A DNA stretch of 64,000 nucleotides from Marinospirillum sp035271045 (GTDB lineage: Bacteria > Pseudomonadota > Gammaproteobacteria > Pseudomonadales > Halomonadaceae). Position 1 is the stretch's first letter. Each line of letters starts with the position of its first letter. The notes beneath the pieces are model-generated. The model ran no database searches, was not told the DNA's origin, and worked only from the letters and a program-made list of their open reading frames with translations. Location: positions 1 through 64,000 of the forward strand of contig NZ_DATESC010000001.1 in the NCBI RefSeq assembly GCF_035271045.1, given 5' to 3'. Positions 35,912-44,550 of the stretch are shown here, one piece after another. The translations under genes and the position numbers were made by a program.

Positions 35912-36631
35912 ATGAAATCTACAACGCATCGCCTCGACCGTTTTATCAGTAAAAACACTGCTTTTTCGCAAGCAGATGTGCGTCTTTTAATCGCACAACA
36001 GCGCATTTTTTTAGATGGTATGTTGGCAACGTCTATCCAACAGCCAGTTACCCAGTTTGTTCAAGTTGTGTTAGATGGTAAATGTTTGCAAGCCAATCAG
36101 CCGGTTTATATTCTGCTTAATAAACCTAAAGGCGTGGTCAGTGCGACTAAAGACCTTGAACATTCAACGGTATTAGATTTGATTCACCACCCGCAAAAAA
36201 ATGCGTTACACATTGTAGGCCGCTTAGATTTAAATACCACAGGGTTGGTTTTATTGACTAACGATGGTGCTTGGTCGCGCCAAATTAGTTTGCCTGAAAC
36301 CAAATTGCCCAAGGTTTATGAAGTAACGTTAGAACAGCCTTTAACCGACGAATACATTGCAGTGTTTAAGCAAGGCATTTATTTTGGCTACGAAAACCTA
36401 ACGACTCAGCCCGCGTACTTAGAAATTTTGTCTGATTACACAGCTAAGCTTTCTATTGTGGAAGGCAAATATCACCAAGTGAAACGGATGTTTGGTTTTT
36501 TCCAAAATAAGGTGTTAGCGCTGCACCGGACTTCCGTTGGCCCGCTTTCCGTTGCAGGGCTTGAGTTGGGCCAAAGCCGGTTATTAACAACAGAAGAATT
36601 AGCCACGATTTTTAGTTCAACAAAAGGCTAG
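35912..36631 (+). CDS. rsuA: RsuA-type 16S rRNA pseudouridine synthase
   Basis: A 239-residue pseudouridine synthase, with an N-terminal S4 RNA-binding domain (RLDRFISKN, about 7-60) and a catalytic core with GRLDLNTTGLVLLTNDG (catalytic Asp) and EGKYHQVKRMF. The length fits RsuA, which modifies U516 of 16S rRNA, but RluE/RluF relatives cannot be excluded. No strong ribosome-binding site is seen; translation may be coupled to ychJ. Confidence 0.82.
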   Translation: MKSTTHRLDRFISKNTAFSQADVRLLIAQQRIFLDGMLATSIQQPVTQFVQVVLDGKCLQANQPVYILLNKPKGVVSATKDLEHSTVLDLIHHPQKNALHIVGRLDLNTTGLVLLTNDGAWSRQISLPETKLPKVYEVTLEQPLTDEYIAVFKQGIYFGYENLTTQPAYLEILSDYTAKLSIVEGKYHQVKRMFGFFQNKVLALHRTSVGPLSVAGLELGQSRLLTTEELATIFSSTKG

Positions 36632-36650
36632 TTGTATCAAACAAATCACC

Positions 36651-36673
36651 AAGCTAAAACAGGGGTTTAGCTT
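36651..36673. terminator. Hairpin downstream of rsuA
   Basis: AAGCTAAA and TTTAGCTT form an 8-bp stem around ACAGGGG, 20 bases after the rsuA stop. No T run follows, so its role as terminator is uncertain. Confidence 0.35.
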
Positions 36674-36725
36674 ACTAATTAGCTTGAAAACCTTCCGTGT
36701 CGTCATTTTGTCATCTTTGGCTGCT

Positions 36726-36763
36726 GTAATACTTTTTATTATCTAGCTAATAAAAAGTATTAC
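36726..36763. promoter_or_regulatory. Perfect 16-bp inverted repeat in the EAL gene leader
   Basis: GTAATACTTTTTATTA (36726-36741) and its exact complement TAATAAAAAGTATTAC (36748-36763) flank a six-base loop TCTAGC. It ends 23 bases before the start codon, outside the ribosome-binding site. No T run follows on either strand, so it looks more like a protein-binding site or leader structure than a terminator. Confidence 0.6.
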
Positions 36764-36786
36764 GCAGATTTATTGGAGATTGCCCG

Positions 36787-38595
36787 ATGGCAAGAACAGA
36801 TGAGTTATTAAGTATTATTGCAGCACAAAAGATCAATACGCATTTTCAACCCATTATTACCGCCAATGGGCAATCAATTTTTGCCTATGAAGCGTTAAGT
36901 CGTGGGCCTGTCGATAGCAGTTTACACAGTCCCATTCATCTTTTTGATGAAGCTAAGCAACAACAGCAACTCTTTGCTTTGGAAAGTATCTGCCGTAGAA
37001 AAGCGATAGAGAAATTTACACGCCAGCAGCTACAGGGCAAGTTGTTTTTAAATGTTTCGCCTGAAACGCTATTGCAGCAGGATCATTATCAAGGGTTGAC
37101 GCTGGATTTAATTAATAATTTTGGTTTGAAACCTGAACAGGTGGTTATTGAGATAACCGAACATTCGCCGACACATGATTATGAATTGATGTGCCGTGCA
37201 GTAAAACACTACCAAGGCGAAGGTTTTTCTATTGCACTTGATGACTTAGGGACGGGGTATTCAAGTCTAAAACTTTGGTCTGAAGTACACCCTGAATATG
37301 TCAAAATTGACCGGCATTTTGTTAGCGGAATAGAAAAAGACAAGATTAAAAGGGACTTTGTACGTTCGATAGTTGAAATTGCCCGTGCTGTAAAAAGTCA
37401 GGTTATTGCTGAAGGCATTGAAACGCGTCAAGAGTTTGAAACACTGTCTGAGATGGGTGTCGATTATTTGCAAGGTTATTACTTTGCACGGCCTAGTCCA
37501 GAACCCATGCAGCAAATAAGTAAGACGGCTAAAAATGTTTGGAAGCAAATCAAAGAAAGCCGAGAGATTTATAAAGAACAAGGGCAAGTTGGCCAGCTAA
37601 AAATTGATATACCGCCAGTAACGCCTGATACTTTGGTAGACGAGGTTGCGGCTCTTTTCGATCAAAATGAATATTGGTTTTCAGTTCCAGTCGTGTCAGC
37701 AGGTATTCCTGTTGGTATTATTAAACGTTCTCGCTTATTACAAAAACTAAGTAAGCCTTTTGGTCGTGATTTATACGTTAAAAAACCTGTTAGCCAGATT
37801 TTAGACGATGATTTTATCGTGGTTGAGCGCCATACGCGTCTTGAAAAAGTAAGCCAACAAGTAACGCAAAGGAATCGTAGCCATTTAGAAGAAGATTTCA
37901 TTATCACTGAAAATGGTTATTATTTTGGGATTGGTCAGGTTATTGATTTATTGAAAATAATTACAGAAATGCAGATTAAAAGCGCACAAAATTCTAATCC
38001 ATTAACTGGATTGCCCGGTAATGTATTAATTCAAGAGCATATAGATCAACTAATTAAAAATAAAAAACCTTTTGTTACTTGTTATTTTGATTTGGATAAT
38101 TTTAAACCCTATAATGACCAATACGGCTATGCTAAGGGTGATGAAATATTAATTAATCTAGCTAATCTACTAAAAAAACACCGCCATCCTGATATTGATT
38201 TTGTAGGGCACGTTGGTGGTGATGATTATGTTGTTGTGTTTCGTAGTGCCAATTGGCAAACTTATGTTGAACGTATTTTACAAGAGTTTATTCAACATCG
38301 ACAATCTTTTTATAATCCAGATGATTTAGATGATAATGGTATTTGGGCTGAAGACCGTTTTGGTGAAAAGCGCTTTTTTAGCTTGATGAGTATTTCTGTA
38401 GCCGCAATAGATTCTGAATCAGCTAACTTGGGTTCTGCCAATGATATTGCCAGCCGATTAAGCCTTATTAAACATGAAGCCAAGCACGTGAAAGGTAATA
38501 GTTTGGTGGCCGAGTTATCAGGCTCTATTATTAGTATAATTTCTGGAAATGAAGCTAATGCTAGTTGCAATATTAGAGAATTAGATCTTGTTTAA
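36787..38595 (+). CDS. EAL-CBS-GGDEF protein, probable c-di-GMP phosphodiesterase
   Basis: A 602-residue cytoplasmic protein: EAL domain (about 5-255), a paired CBS region (about 265-395) and a GGDEF domain (about 405-575). The EAL set is complete: E35 in YEALSRG, LNVSPE, VIEITEHS, LDDLGTGYSS, VKIDR, EGIET and QGYYFARP. The cyclase motif reads GGDDY in place of GGDEF, so synthesis is doubtful and the domain may bind GTP as a regulator. The CBS pair may sense an adenylate. A GGAG site precedes the ATG. It is 24 bases from the chemoreceptor gene. Confidence 0.9.
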   Translation: MARTDELLSIIAAQKINTHFQPIITANGQSIFAYEALSRGPVDSSLHSPIHLFDEAKQQQQLFALESICRRKAIEKFTRQQLQGKLFLNVSPETLLQQDHYQGLTLDLINNFGLKPEQVVIEITEHSPTHDYELMCRAVKHYQGEGFSIALDDLGTGYSSLKLWSEVHPEYVKIDRHFVSGIEKDKIKRDFVRSIVEIARAVKSQVIAEGIETRQEFETLSEMGVDYLQGYYFARPSPEPMQQISKTAKNVWKQIKESREIYKEQGQVGQLKIDIPPVTPDTLVDEVAALFDQNEYWFSVPVVSAGIPVGIIKRSRLLQKLSKPFGRDLYVKKPVSQILDDDFIVVERHTRLEKVSQQVTQRNRSHLEEDFIITENGYYFGIGQVIDLLKIITEMQIKSAQNSNPLTGLPGNVLIQEHIDQLIKNKKPFVTCYFDLDNFKPYNDQYGYAKGDEILINLANLLKKHRHPDIDFVGHVGGDDYVVVFRSANWQTYVERILQEFIQHRQSFYNPDDLDDNGIWAEDRFGEKRFFSLMSISVAAIDSESANLGSANDIASRLSLIKHEAKHVKGNSLVAELSGSIISIISGNEANASCNIRELDLV

Positions 38596-38619
38596 TTTAA
38601 TCTAATTAAAGAGTTCTTT

Positions 38620-40590
38620 ATGCGTATTGTTATAGCTACTCGTTTAGCCGCACTTTTATTAATTTTTTTAGCCATTGCGCTTGCTGCTATTTTGTATTGG
38701 GGATTGGGTAAGTTAAATCAATCATTTATTAGCACTTTAAATTATTCTGAATTGCATCGACAATTGGCTGTTGATGTAAGAGGTAAAATTCGTACTTACT
38801 TAGAAACGGGCGATGCAACTCAGCACGCCGAAGCAATGACTGATTTAGACTATTTACAGCAACAGGTTATGCCTAGTTTGCCAGAAAATTTAGTGCAAGA
38901 ACTAGAACCAGTAGCGGCAGCACTTTATTCGGGATTAACACATCAGTTATTGGGTGCTGGAAAATTAGCGGGTGATGCTCAAGGCTTGTTGTATCAAAAT
39001 GAACGTGAAGCCACTGCAGCGTTACACGACCTAGAGGGCTATGCCTTTCAAGTGGTTAAACAACAGCCAGAAATTGGTATGACATACATTCAAGGCGTGA
39101 TGCGTTTAGTTGGATTGTTATCAAGCATTAAAACCCACCGTGAACAATATTGGACGAGTAGTAAAGCTGTTTATTTACAAGAGTTAGAGAAAAACCGTTT
39201 AAACTATAGTCAAACCCTTGAGCACTTAAATAGCTTGCCGCGTATTGGGCTTTATGCTGAACAAAAGCAAGACAGTATGGCAAGTTTAATGGGCTGGAAA
39301 ACGACAATACGCGTTACGAAAGTGGAAGAAACAGGTGATGAGATTTTGCGTAATCTTGCTAGTTTGCATCAGCGTTACCCGTCTGAAATGGAGCGTTCTA
39401 TACGGTGGCAGCAGGATCGTATTGACAGCTTTGCAAAGGTTAATCAGCTTATTGATGATTTTGAACAAGCCATTATTCAGGGACAAGTGGCGATTAATTT
39501 AAGCAAAGAAAGTGTTGAGTCTTGGGTTAAAAAGCTATTTTTTGCTTTTGTGTTGGGCTTGCTGTTAACGGCTTTCTTACTTTATATTTTTCAGTTACGC
39601 TTGGTGGTGAATAATTTAGCCAAATTAGAACGTGCCCTTACTGTATTAGTGAAAGAAGGCAGTTTGAATTTCGTTAATATGGAAGCCGACCAAACCGAGT
39701 TGGGGCAAATTGCCAAACGTTTTAATCAACTGATTGCTGGTATGCAGCAACAACAGGCGCAGAAAAATCAACAACTTCAAAGTGTAGGTACAACGTTAGA
39801 GCAGTTACTGGATAGTTTTGACAGCATTATTGCTAATGCATTTAATACGCAAAAACAGCTTAAAAAAGCAGGTGAATCCAGTCAGGAATTAAGCTGTTTA
39901 GCAGAACAAGTAAGCGCTAGTTCGACTAAAGTTAAAAGCTTTGCAGAAGAAACCGCTTGTTTGATGGATAGTAGTGAAAGTAGTGCCATTGAGGTTGTAC
40001 AAGCCGGTGAGCAAGCAATTAAAAAAATTGATTTAGGTCAATTAGCTTTAGTTGATTTAATTCATGCTGTTGCAGAGGTCATGGGGATTTTAGATCAAAT
40101 TAACCACATTTCTGACCAAACCAATTTATTAGCATTAAATGCAACGATAGAGGCAGCACACGCTGGTGTTCATGGTCGAGCTTTTGCTGTAGTGGCCGAT
40201 GAAGTGCGTCAGTTATCACAAAAGACACAAGGCGCTGTAGGCAAGTCAACGGATTTACTTGGGGCACTTAATTGTGTAACTGATCGGCTTAAACAGCACA
40301 TTGAAGCCGTTGCTTTGTCGACTGACTTTCAATGTAACTTAGCAAAAAAACTGCAAGTTACTTCACAGCAAGTTCGTCAACGCTCTATCCATGCTTCAGA
40401 AACAGCACAAGAAAGTTCAAACTTGACTAAGCGACAATACCAAAGTGTTGGTGAGTTTAATTTCCAAATGCAAGAAATGGAGCAAAGTGCTAACGAAGCA
40501 GGTACAAAAATTAAGCAGCTACGTACTCATGTTAGCCAGCAAATTGATTCATTAAGAATGGATTTAGGCTTACAAATGGATAAAAATTAA
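38620..40590 (+). CDS. Chemoreceptor-like protein with altered signalling tip
   Basis: A 656-residue membrane protein. First membrane helix at about 8-28, a long helical periplasmic domain, a second helix at about 308-330, a HAMP linker, then a methyl-accepting-type cytoplasmic domain. The tip reads IEAAHAGVHGRAFAVVADEV: H514 replaces the invariant Arg and V517 the Glu of EAARAGE. These positions correspond to residues of the trimer/CheA contact zone in Tsr. It probably forms an operon with the EAL-CBS-GGDEF gene, hinting at c-di-GMP-linked output. Confidence 0.85.
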   Translation: MRIVIATRLAALLLIFLAIALAAILYWGLGKLNQSFISTLNYSELHRQLAVDVRGKIRTYLETGDATQHAEAMTDLDYLQQQVMPSLPENLVQELEPVAAALYSGLTHQLLGAGKLAGDAQGLLYQNEREATAALHDLEGYAFQVVKQQPEIGMTYIQGVMRLVGLLSSIKTHREQYWTSSKAVYLQELEKNRLNYSQTLEHLNSLPRIGLYAEQKQDSMASLMGWKTTIRVTKVEETGDEILRNLASLHQRYPSEMERSIRWQQDRIDSFAKVNQLIDDFEQAIIQGQVAINLSKESVESWVKKLFFAFVLGLLLTAFLLYIFQLRLVVNNLAKLERALTVLVKEGSLNFVNMEADQTELGQIAKRFNQLIAGMQQQQAQKNQQLQSVGTTLEQLLDSFDSIIANAFNTQKQLKKAGESSQELSCLAEQVSASSTKVKSFAEETACLMDSSESSAIEVVQAGEQAIKKIDLGQLALVDLIHAVAEVMGILDQINHISDQTNLLALNATIEAAHAGVHGRAFAVVADEVRQLSQKTQGAVGKSTDLLGALNCVTDRLKQHIEAVALSTDFQCNLAKKLQVTSQQVRQRSIHASETAQESSNLTKRQYQSVGEFNFQMQEMEQSANEAGTKIKQLRTHVSQQIDSLRMDLGLQMDKN

Positions 40591-40592
40591 CC

Positions 40593-43500
40593 CTAAAAAA
40601 TACGTTGTAACTCTATTTTCGGGTTATTAAGTGGCCCAGTGATCTTGTAACGGATTTCTGTAAAGGTGTCAAAAAGGTTAGAAAATACTTTTTGTACTAG
40701 CCAAATAGCCGCCCCTATTTGGGGTGCGCCAACAACAACGGCTGCTAAGGGCAATGATTGTGCAACGGGCATAACAAGGGTTAGTTCTTGTTGTAAAGTT
40801 TCTTCAATTAAATCCACCTCACCGGTTAACGTCATACGCGTTGCTGAACTCACGATTTTAGTTGGCTCTATCGTGCGCAGATAACCTTCTTCTAGCTGGT
40901 AAACACCTTTAATTGAATCGTAACTAACACCCTTGGCGATTAAATCTAAAAAGTCTAGGCGCAAACGGCGCAGTAAAGTATCCATATTTAAAAGGCTAAA
41001 TAGTTGGCTAATACCGCTTAATCTCAGGTCTGTTTTGGGAAAATAACCATCTTTAAGTTCTAGCTGCAATTTTGATTGTGCTTTTTGTAAATCAAAGGCA
41101 ACAGGGGAACCTAGCCAAACTGTGGAAAAACTCAGTTTATGTTTACCACTAACAATAGGTGATTGTTTTTCAGCAGTTAAAGCCATAAGCGCTGGAGCCA
41201 AGTCTTTACCTGCTAAAACCCCTTCAACACGACTATTAGAACCTTGCTCATTAGTGAACCAATCGAAACGAGCAGAAAAATCACTTTCTTCTAAACTCAC
41301 TAGCAAGGGGTCTAACTTTACACCTTCTTCTTGTGGTAGAAGCTGGGCAGTTAAACGCCCTAAACGCTTTTTCCCTAGTGTTAAATCGTCTATTTTTATA
41401 AAAGCAGCGGGTAAGGTTTTAGGGTTAAAATCAGCCAACCAGTCGTTAACTAAAGGTCTGGTTGCACGGTCAACAACTGGTTGTTCAACAGGTTTTAATG
41501 GGGCTTCGTCTTCGGCTACTGGTAAATGTAAATAATTTATAAATAGTTCAAGCTGCTGTTCAGAATCACTAGGCCACCAAGCTTCCCCACTGGCAACAGC
41601 TGAATTAAAGTTTAGCTTTAATCCCTCGCTTGAATTTTTTAAGTCTAAATCTAGCTGACCTAAATTAAGCTTTTGCCAGTTCAATTGGGCAATGTTGATA
41701 TTCAGTTGATTTAAACCTTCTAGCTCATTTACGGGGAGAGTAATGCGTACAGGGCTACTAACATCTGGCGTAATTATTGGTGACTGACTAGCTTCACCTA
41801 AATTAAGTTGCGAGTACCAAGTATAGGCAGGTTCAATGCCTAGCTGATCGACACTGATGGTTACTATTAAACCTTGTTCTTCTGGCAAAATAGCTTTAGC
41901 TACATTTTTATCTGCTAAATGTAGTTGGCTACCCCGCAAGGGTTCGTTTAGGTGCATTAAAAAATCAAGTTGGTCAGCAAGCTGTAATTTAAGCGGTAGC
42001 TCATCAACAGAAAAATCTAGCTGTAGAGTAAACTTGCGTTCTTCTTGAATTTCTTTATTCCAAGGCAAGGCAGTAGCTAAGGCTAAGCCTTGTAAATCTG
42101 AGATGATTTTTAGTTCACCAATAGGTATCAGCGATAACTCACCTTGAACTTGGGTAATGCCAGTAAAATCTAATTCTTTTGGTAAATTAAAACGCGTTTT
42201 TACATCTTCAGCAGCCAAACCAGCAGAAAAACTTAGGTAATTTTTAGGCTCAATATAAAACTTTGCTATAACGGGTTGGCTCATTACTCGGCCAGTTAAA
42301 CCCACAGATTCTAGCCCTTTTTCTAAGGTAAAGTTCAACGGGCCGTTAATATCAGTAACCGTTAAATCAATCGGCATAATTGTTAATTGCCCATTATTTA
42401 TCTGGCTAACCAACTTCACGCTAGGTTGTTGTTCAGTTTTAACTAGGGGAATGGCTAAATTAATAGCACCCATTATTTCGCCAGAATAAATCCAGTCATG
42501 TAGTGGCTCGGCTATTTGTGTTGCTAGCGGGCTGTTTTTAACCAGCCAAGGAAAGAGTGCTAAGGGTGCTTTCACCTCAGAAAAAACGTCAAGTTTAAGC
42601 TTGCCGTCATTATCTAGCTTGGTTGCAAAAGAGGCATTAGTTAACTTTCCAGTACCCATCTTTGCACTAGCAACCGAACCTTTCACCCAACCATCAATCA
42701 CCTGTACCTGCCCCTTGGCTTGGCTAAGGCTTGGCCAGTCTGGCTGAAATTTAAAGTCAGTCGCAGTAAAGTCTATGGCGAGTTGAAATGCAGCCGTATG
42801 TGCCTGAGCAATGGAACCGGCGTAAATAAAACCAGCTTTATTTATCTGCCCTGCTTTCAAAGCTGAATTAAGCCAATAGAATAATTCAGGTTCTAACAAT
42901 CGCTCAGGTACTAGCCAACGGTGAGCAGCGGCATAGGTAGGTAATAAGCCTAGGTTTAAATAAAGACGCTGATCATTTGCCCCATAAAAGTAAGTGAAGT
43001 CACCGCTTACATACACATTGTTTTTTAGCTTTTTATCAAGCGGTAGCGTTACAGCAAGGTCTTCACCAATAACCCACACTTCCTTCCCTTCTAGTTCCCA
43101 GCGAATCCGCCCTTTAGCTTGACTAAAATCCCAAACCGAGGAGTATAAATCGGGAAAACCTAGCTGTAATGGGTGATCTGCAAAAACCACCTGTCCACCT
43201 TTAGTGTCTGCTTGCAACCAACCATTTAAACCAGCACCCAAGGGCGCACCCTGCCAAGTATTCGCTTTTATACCTTGTAAGTTTACTTGCAAGTCAAACT
43301 CATCAACTAGATTACTAGTCAAAAATAAGTTTTTTAAACTGCCACCAGGCGACAGGTCTTTAATGAGTTGTTGCGCTATTTTAGGCAGGCGTTGATCTTT
43401 CTTTAATGACTTAACTAAAGGGTCTAGCTTTAACTCTTCTAGTTGTAAATAATTTTTTTCTTCTATTTGCCCAAGGCGACCTGCTAATTTTGGAAAATAA

Positions 43501-44546
43501 TAAGAGCCAGACTTTAATTGATTGATTTCCCAGTCTACAGACCAGTTATCTAGTTCGCCCTGCAAGGTTAATTTAGCTTCACCAAATTCAACTTGCCAAC
43601 GCTTATCTTGAAGTATCTCTACATTCTTAGCTTGTAAATCAAGTTTTGCTTGCCCTTGATTAAGATTTAACCAACCTTCTACTGAAAATTTGCCTTGTAT
43701 ATTGTCAGCTTTTTCTTGCATAGATGTTAACCAAAGTGCTTGAAAGTCATCTAGGCTAACCAGTGGAAAGTTAAACCAAGCTGTAAGATTGGACGTTTGA
43801 GCGTTGAAGGTTTCACCTTCAAAAGTAATCACTAACTCTGCTGGCTGAGTGATTGCTGTTGAAGCTTCTAATTGAAAAAAAAGTTGTCGGCCTTTAGACC
43901 AACGATGGTAACTCATTGAATCGGCAGAAAAGAATAGCGGCTCATCATTTAAAGGCTGTAAATTAAATCGTAAATCTGCAAAGTTTAATTCACCCTGAAC
44001 TAATAACTGTTCAATATAACCTAGTACTTGGCGCAGGCTAGCTGTTGCACTGACTGTATCAATCACCGAGTTCGTTTTATTTTCTTCAACCAAAGTTTGT
44101 TGATTTTGCCACCCTTTTAGCTGCCAACCATCGGGTGTTTCTTCCAACCAAAGCTCTAACCCTGCCAAACGTGCACCTTTCATACGTGGCACTCCAGCAA
44201 CTAAACTGGCTAGGGTGTCTAATTCAAAATAAACGTCTTCAATAACTAAAAATACTTGGTTTTGATTACTTAAGGTTAGCGCTTTAACACCTACGGCTGG
44301 GTCTATTTTAAACAAGCTACCACTGAGGTGAGACATTTCTATTTCAAAAGGCAAGCGTTCAGTTAACCAAACTTCTAAGTGGGGTCGTAATAAATCTACT
44401 TGAGGTATAAGGGAACGAATAAATAATACGAGCAGCGCAACGCTAACAACGAGAACTAGAGCCGACCATAAGGGTAGCTGTAGTAAGTAAAATCGCCATG
44501 AACGATCTTTTTCTGACTGATTTGATTTGTTTGACTGAATCGCCAT
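40593..44546 (-). CDS. yhdP: YhdP family protein (AsmA-like, envelope lipid transport)
   Basis: A protein of about 1317 residues with one N-terminal membrane helix (LWSALVLVVSVALLVLF) and a long periplasmic beta-rich body, of the YhdP/AsmA-like group (DUF3971 plus AsmA_2). In E. coli YhdP helps phospholipids reach the outer membrane. I use the ATG at 44544-44546, four bases beyond the rng stop; an upstream in-frame start would overlap rng by 71 bases. No Shine-Dalgarno is seen, so coupling to rng is likely. It ends two bases from the convergent chemoreceptor gene. Confidence 0.9.
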   Translation of the reverse strand: MAIQSNKSNQSEKDRSWRFYLLQLPLWSALVLVVSVALLVLFIRSLIPQVDLLRPHLEVWLTERLPFEIEMSHLSGSLFKIDPAVGVKALTLSNQNQVFLVIEDVYFELDTLASLVAGVPRMKGARLAGLELWLEETPDGWQLKGWQNQQTLVEENKTNSVIDTVSATASLRQVLGYIEQLLVQGELNFADLRFNLQPLNDEPLFFSADSMSYHRWSKGRQLFFQLEASTAITQPAELVITFEGETFNAQTSNLTAWFNFPLVSLDDFQALWLTSMQEKADNIQGKFSVEGWLNLNQGQAKLDLQAKNVEILQDKRWQVEFGEAKLTLQGELDNWSVDWEINQLKSGSYYFPKLAGRLGQIEEKNYLQLEELKLDPLVKSLKKDQRLPKIAQQLIKDLSPGGSLKNLFLTSNLVDEFDLQVNLQGIKANTWQGAPLGAGLNGWLQADTKGGQVVFADHPLQLGFPDLYSSVWDFSQAKGRIRWELEGKEVWVIGEDLAVTLPLDKKLKNNVYVSGDFTYFYGANDQRLYLNLGLLPTYAAAHRWLVPERLLEPELFYWLNSALKAGQINKAGFIYAGSIAQAHTAAFQLAIDFTATDFKFQPDWPSLSQAKGQVQVIDGWVKGSVASAKMGTGKLTNASFATKLDNDGKLKLDVFSEVKAPLALFPWLVKNSPLATQIAEPLHDWIYSGEIMGAINLAIPLVKTEQQPSVKLVSQINNGQLTIMPIDLTVTDINGPLNFTLEKGLESVGLTGRVMSQPVIAKFYIEPKNYLSFSAGLAAEDVKTRFNLPKELDFTGITQVQGELSLIPIGELKIISDLQGLALATALPWNKEIQEERKFTLQLDFSVDELPLKLQLADQLDFLMHLNEPLRGSQLHLADKNVAKAILPEEQGLIVTISVDQLGIEPAYTWYSQLNLGEASQSPIITPDVSSPVRITLPVNELEGLNQLNINIAQLNWQKLNLGQLDLDLKNSSEGLKLNFNSAVASGEAWWPSDSEQQLELFINYLHLPVAEDEAPLKPVEQPVVDRATRPLVNDWLADFNPKTLPAAFIKIDDLTLGKKRLGRLTAQLLPQEEGVKLDPLLVSLEESDFSARFDWFTNEQGSNSRVEGVLAGKDLAPALMALTAEKQSPIVSGKHKLSFSTVWLGSPVAFDLQKAQSKLQLELKDGYFPKTDLRLSGISQLFSLLNMDTLLRRLRLDFLDLIAKGVSYDSIKGVYQLEEGYLRTIEPTKIVSSATRMTLTGEVDLIEETLQQELTLVMPVAQSLPLAAVVVGAPQIGAAIWLVQKVFSNLFDTFTEIRYKITGPLNNPKIELQRIF

Positions 44547-44550
44547 AAAG

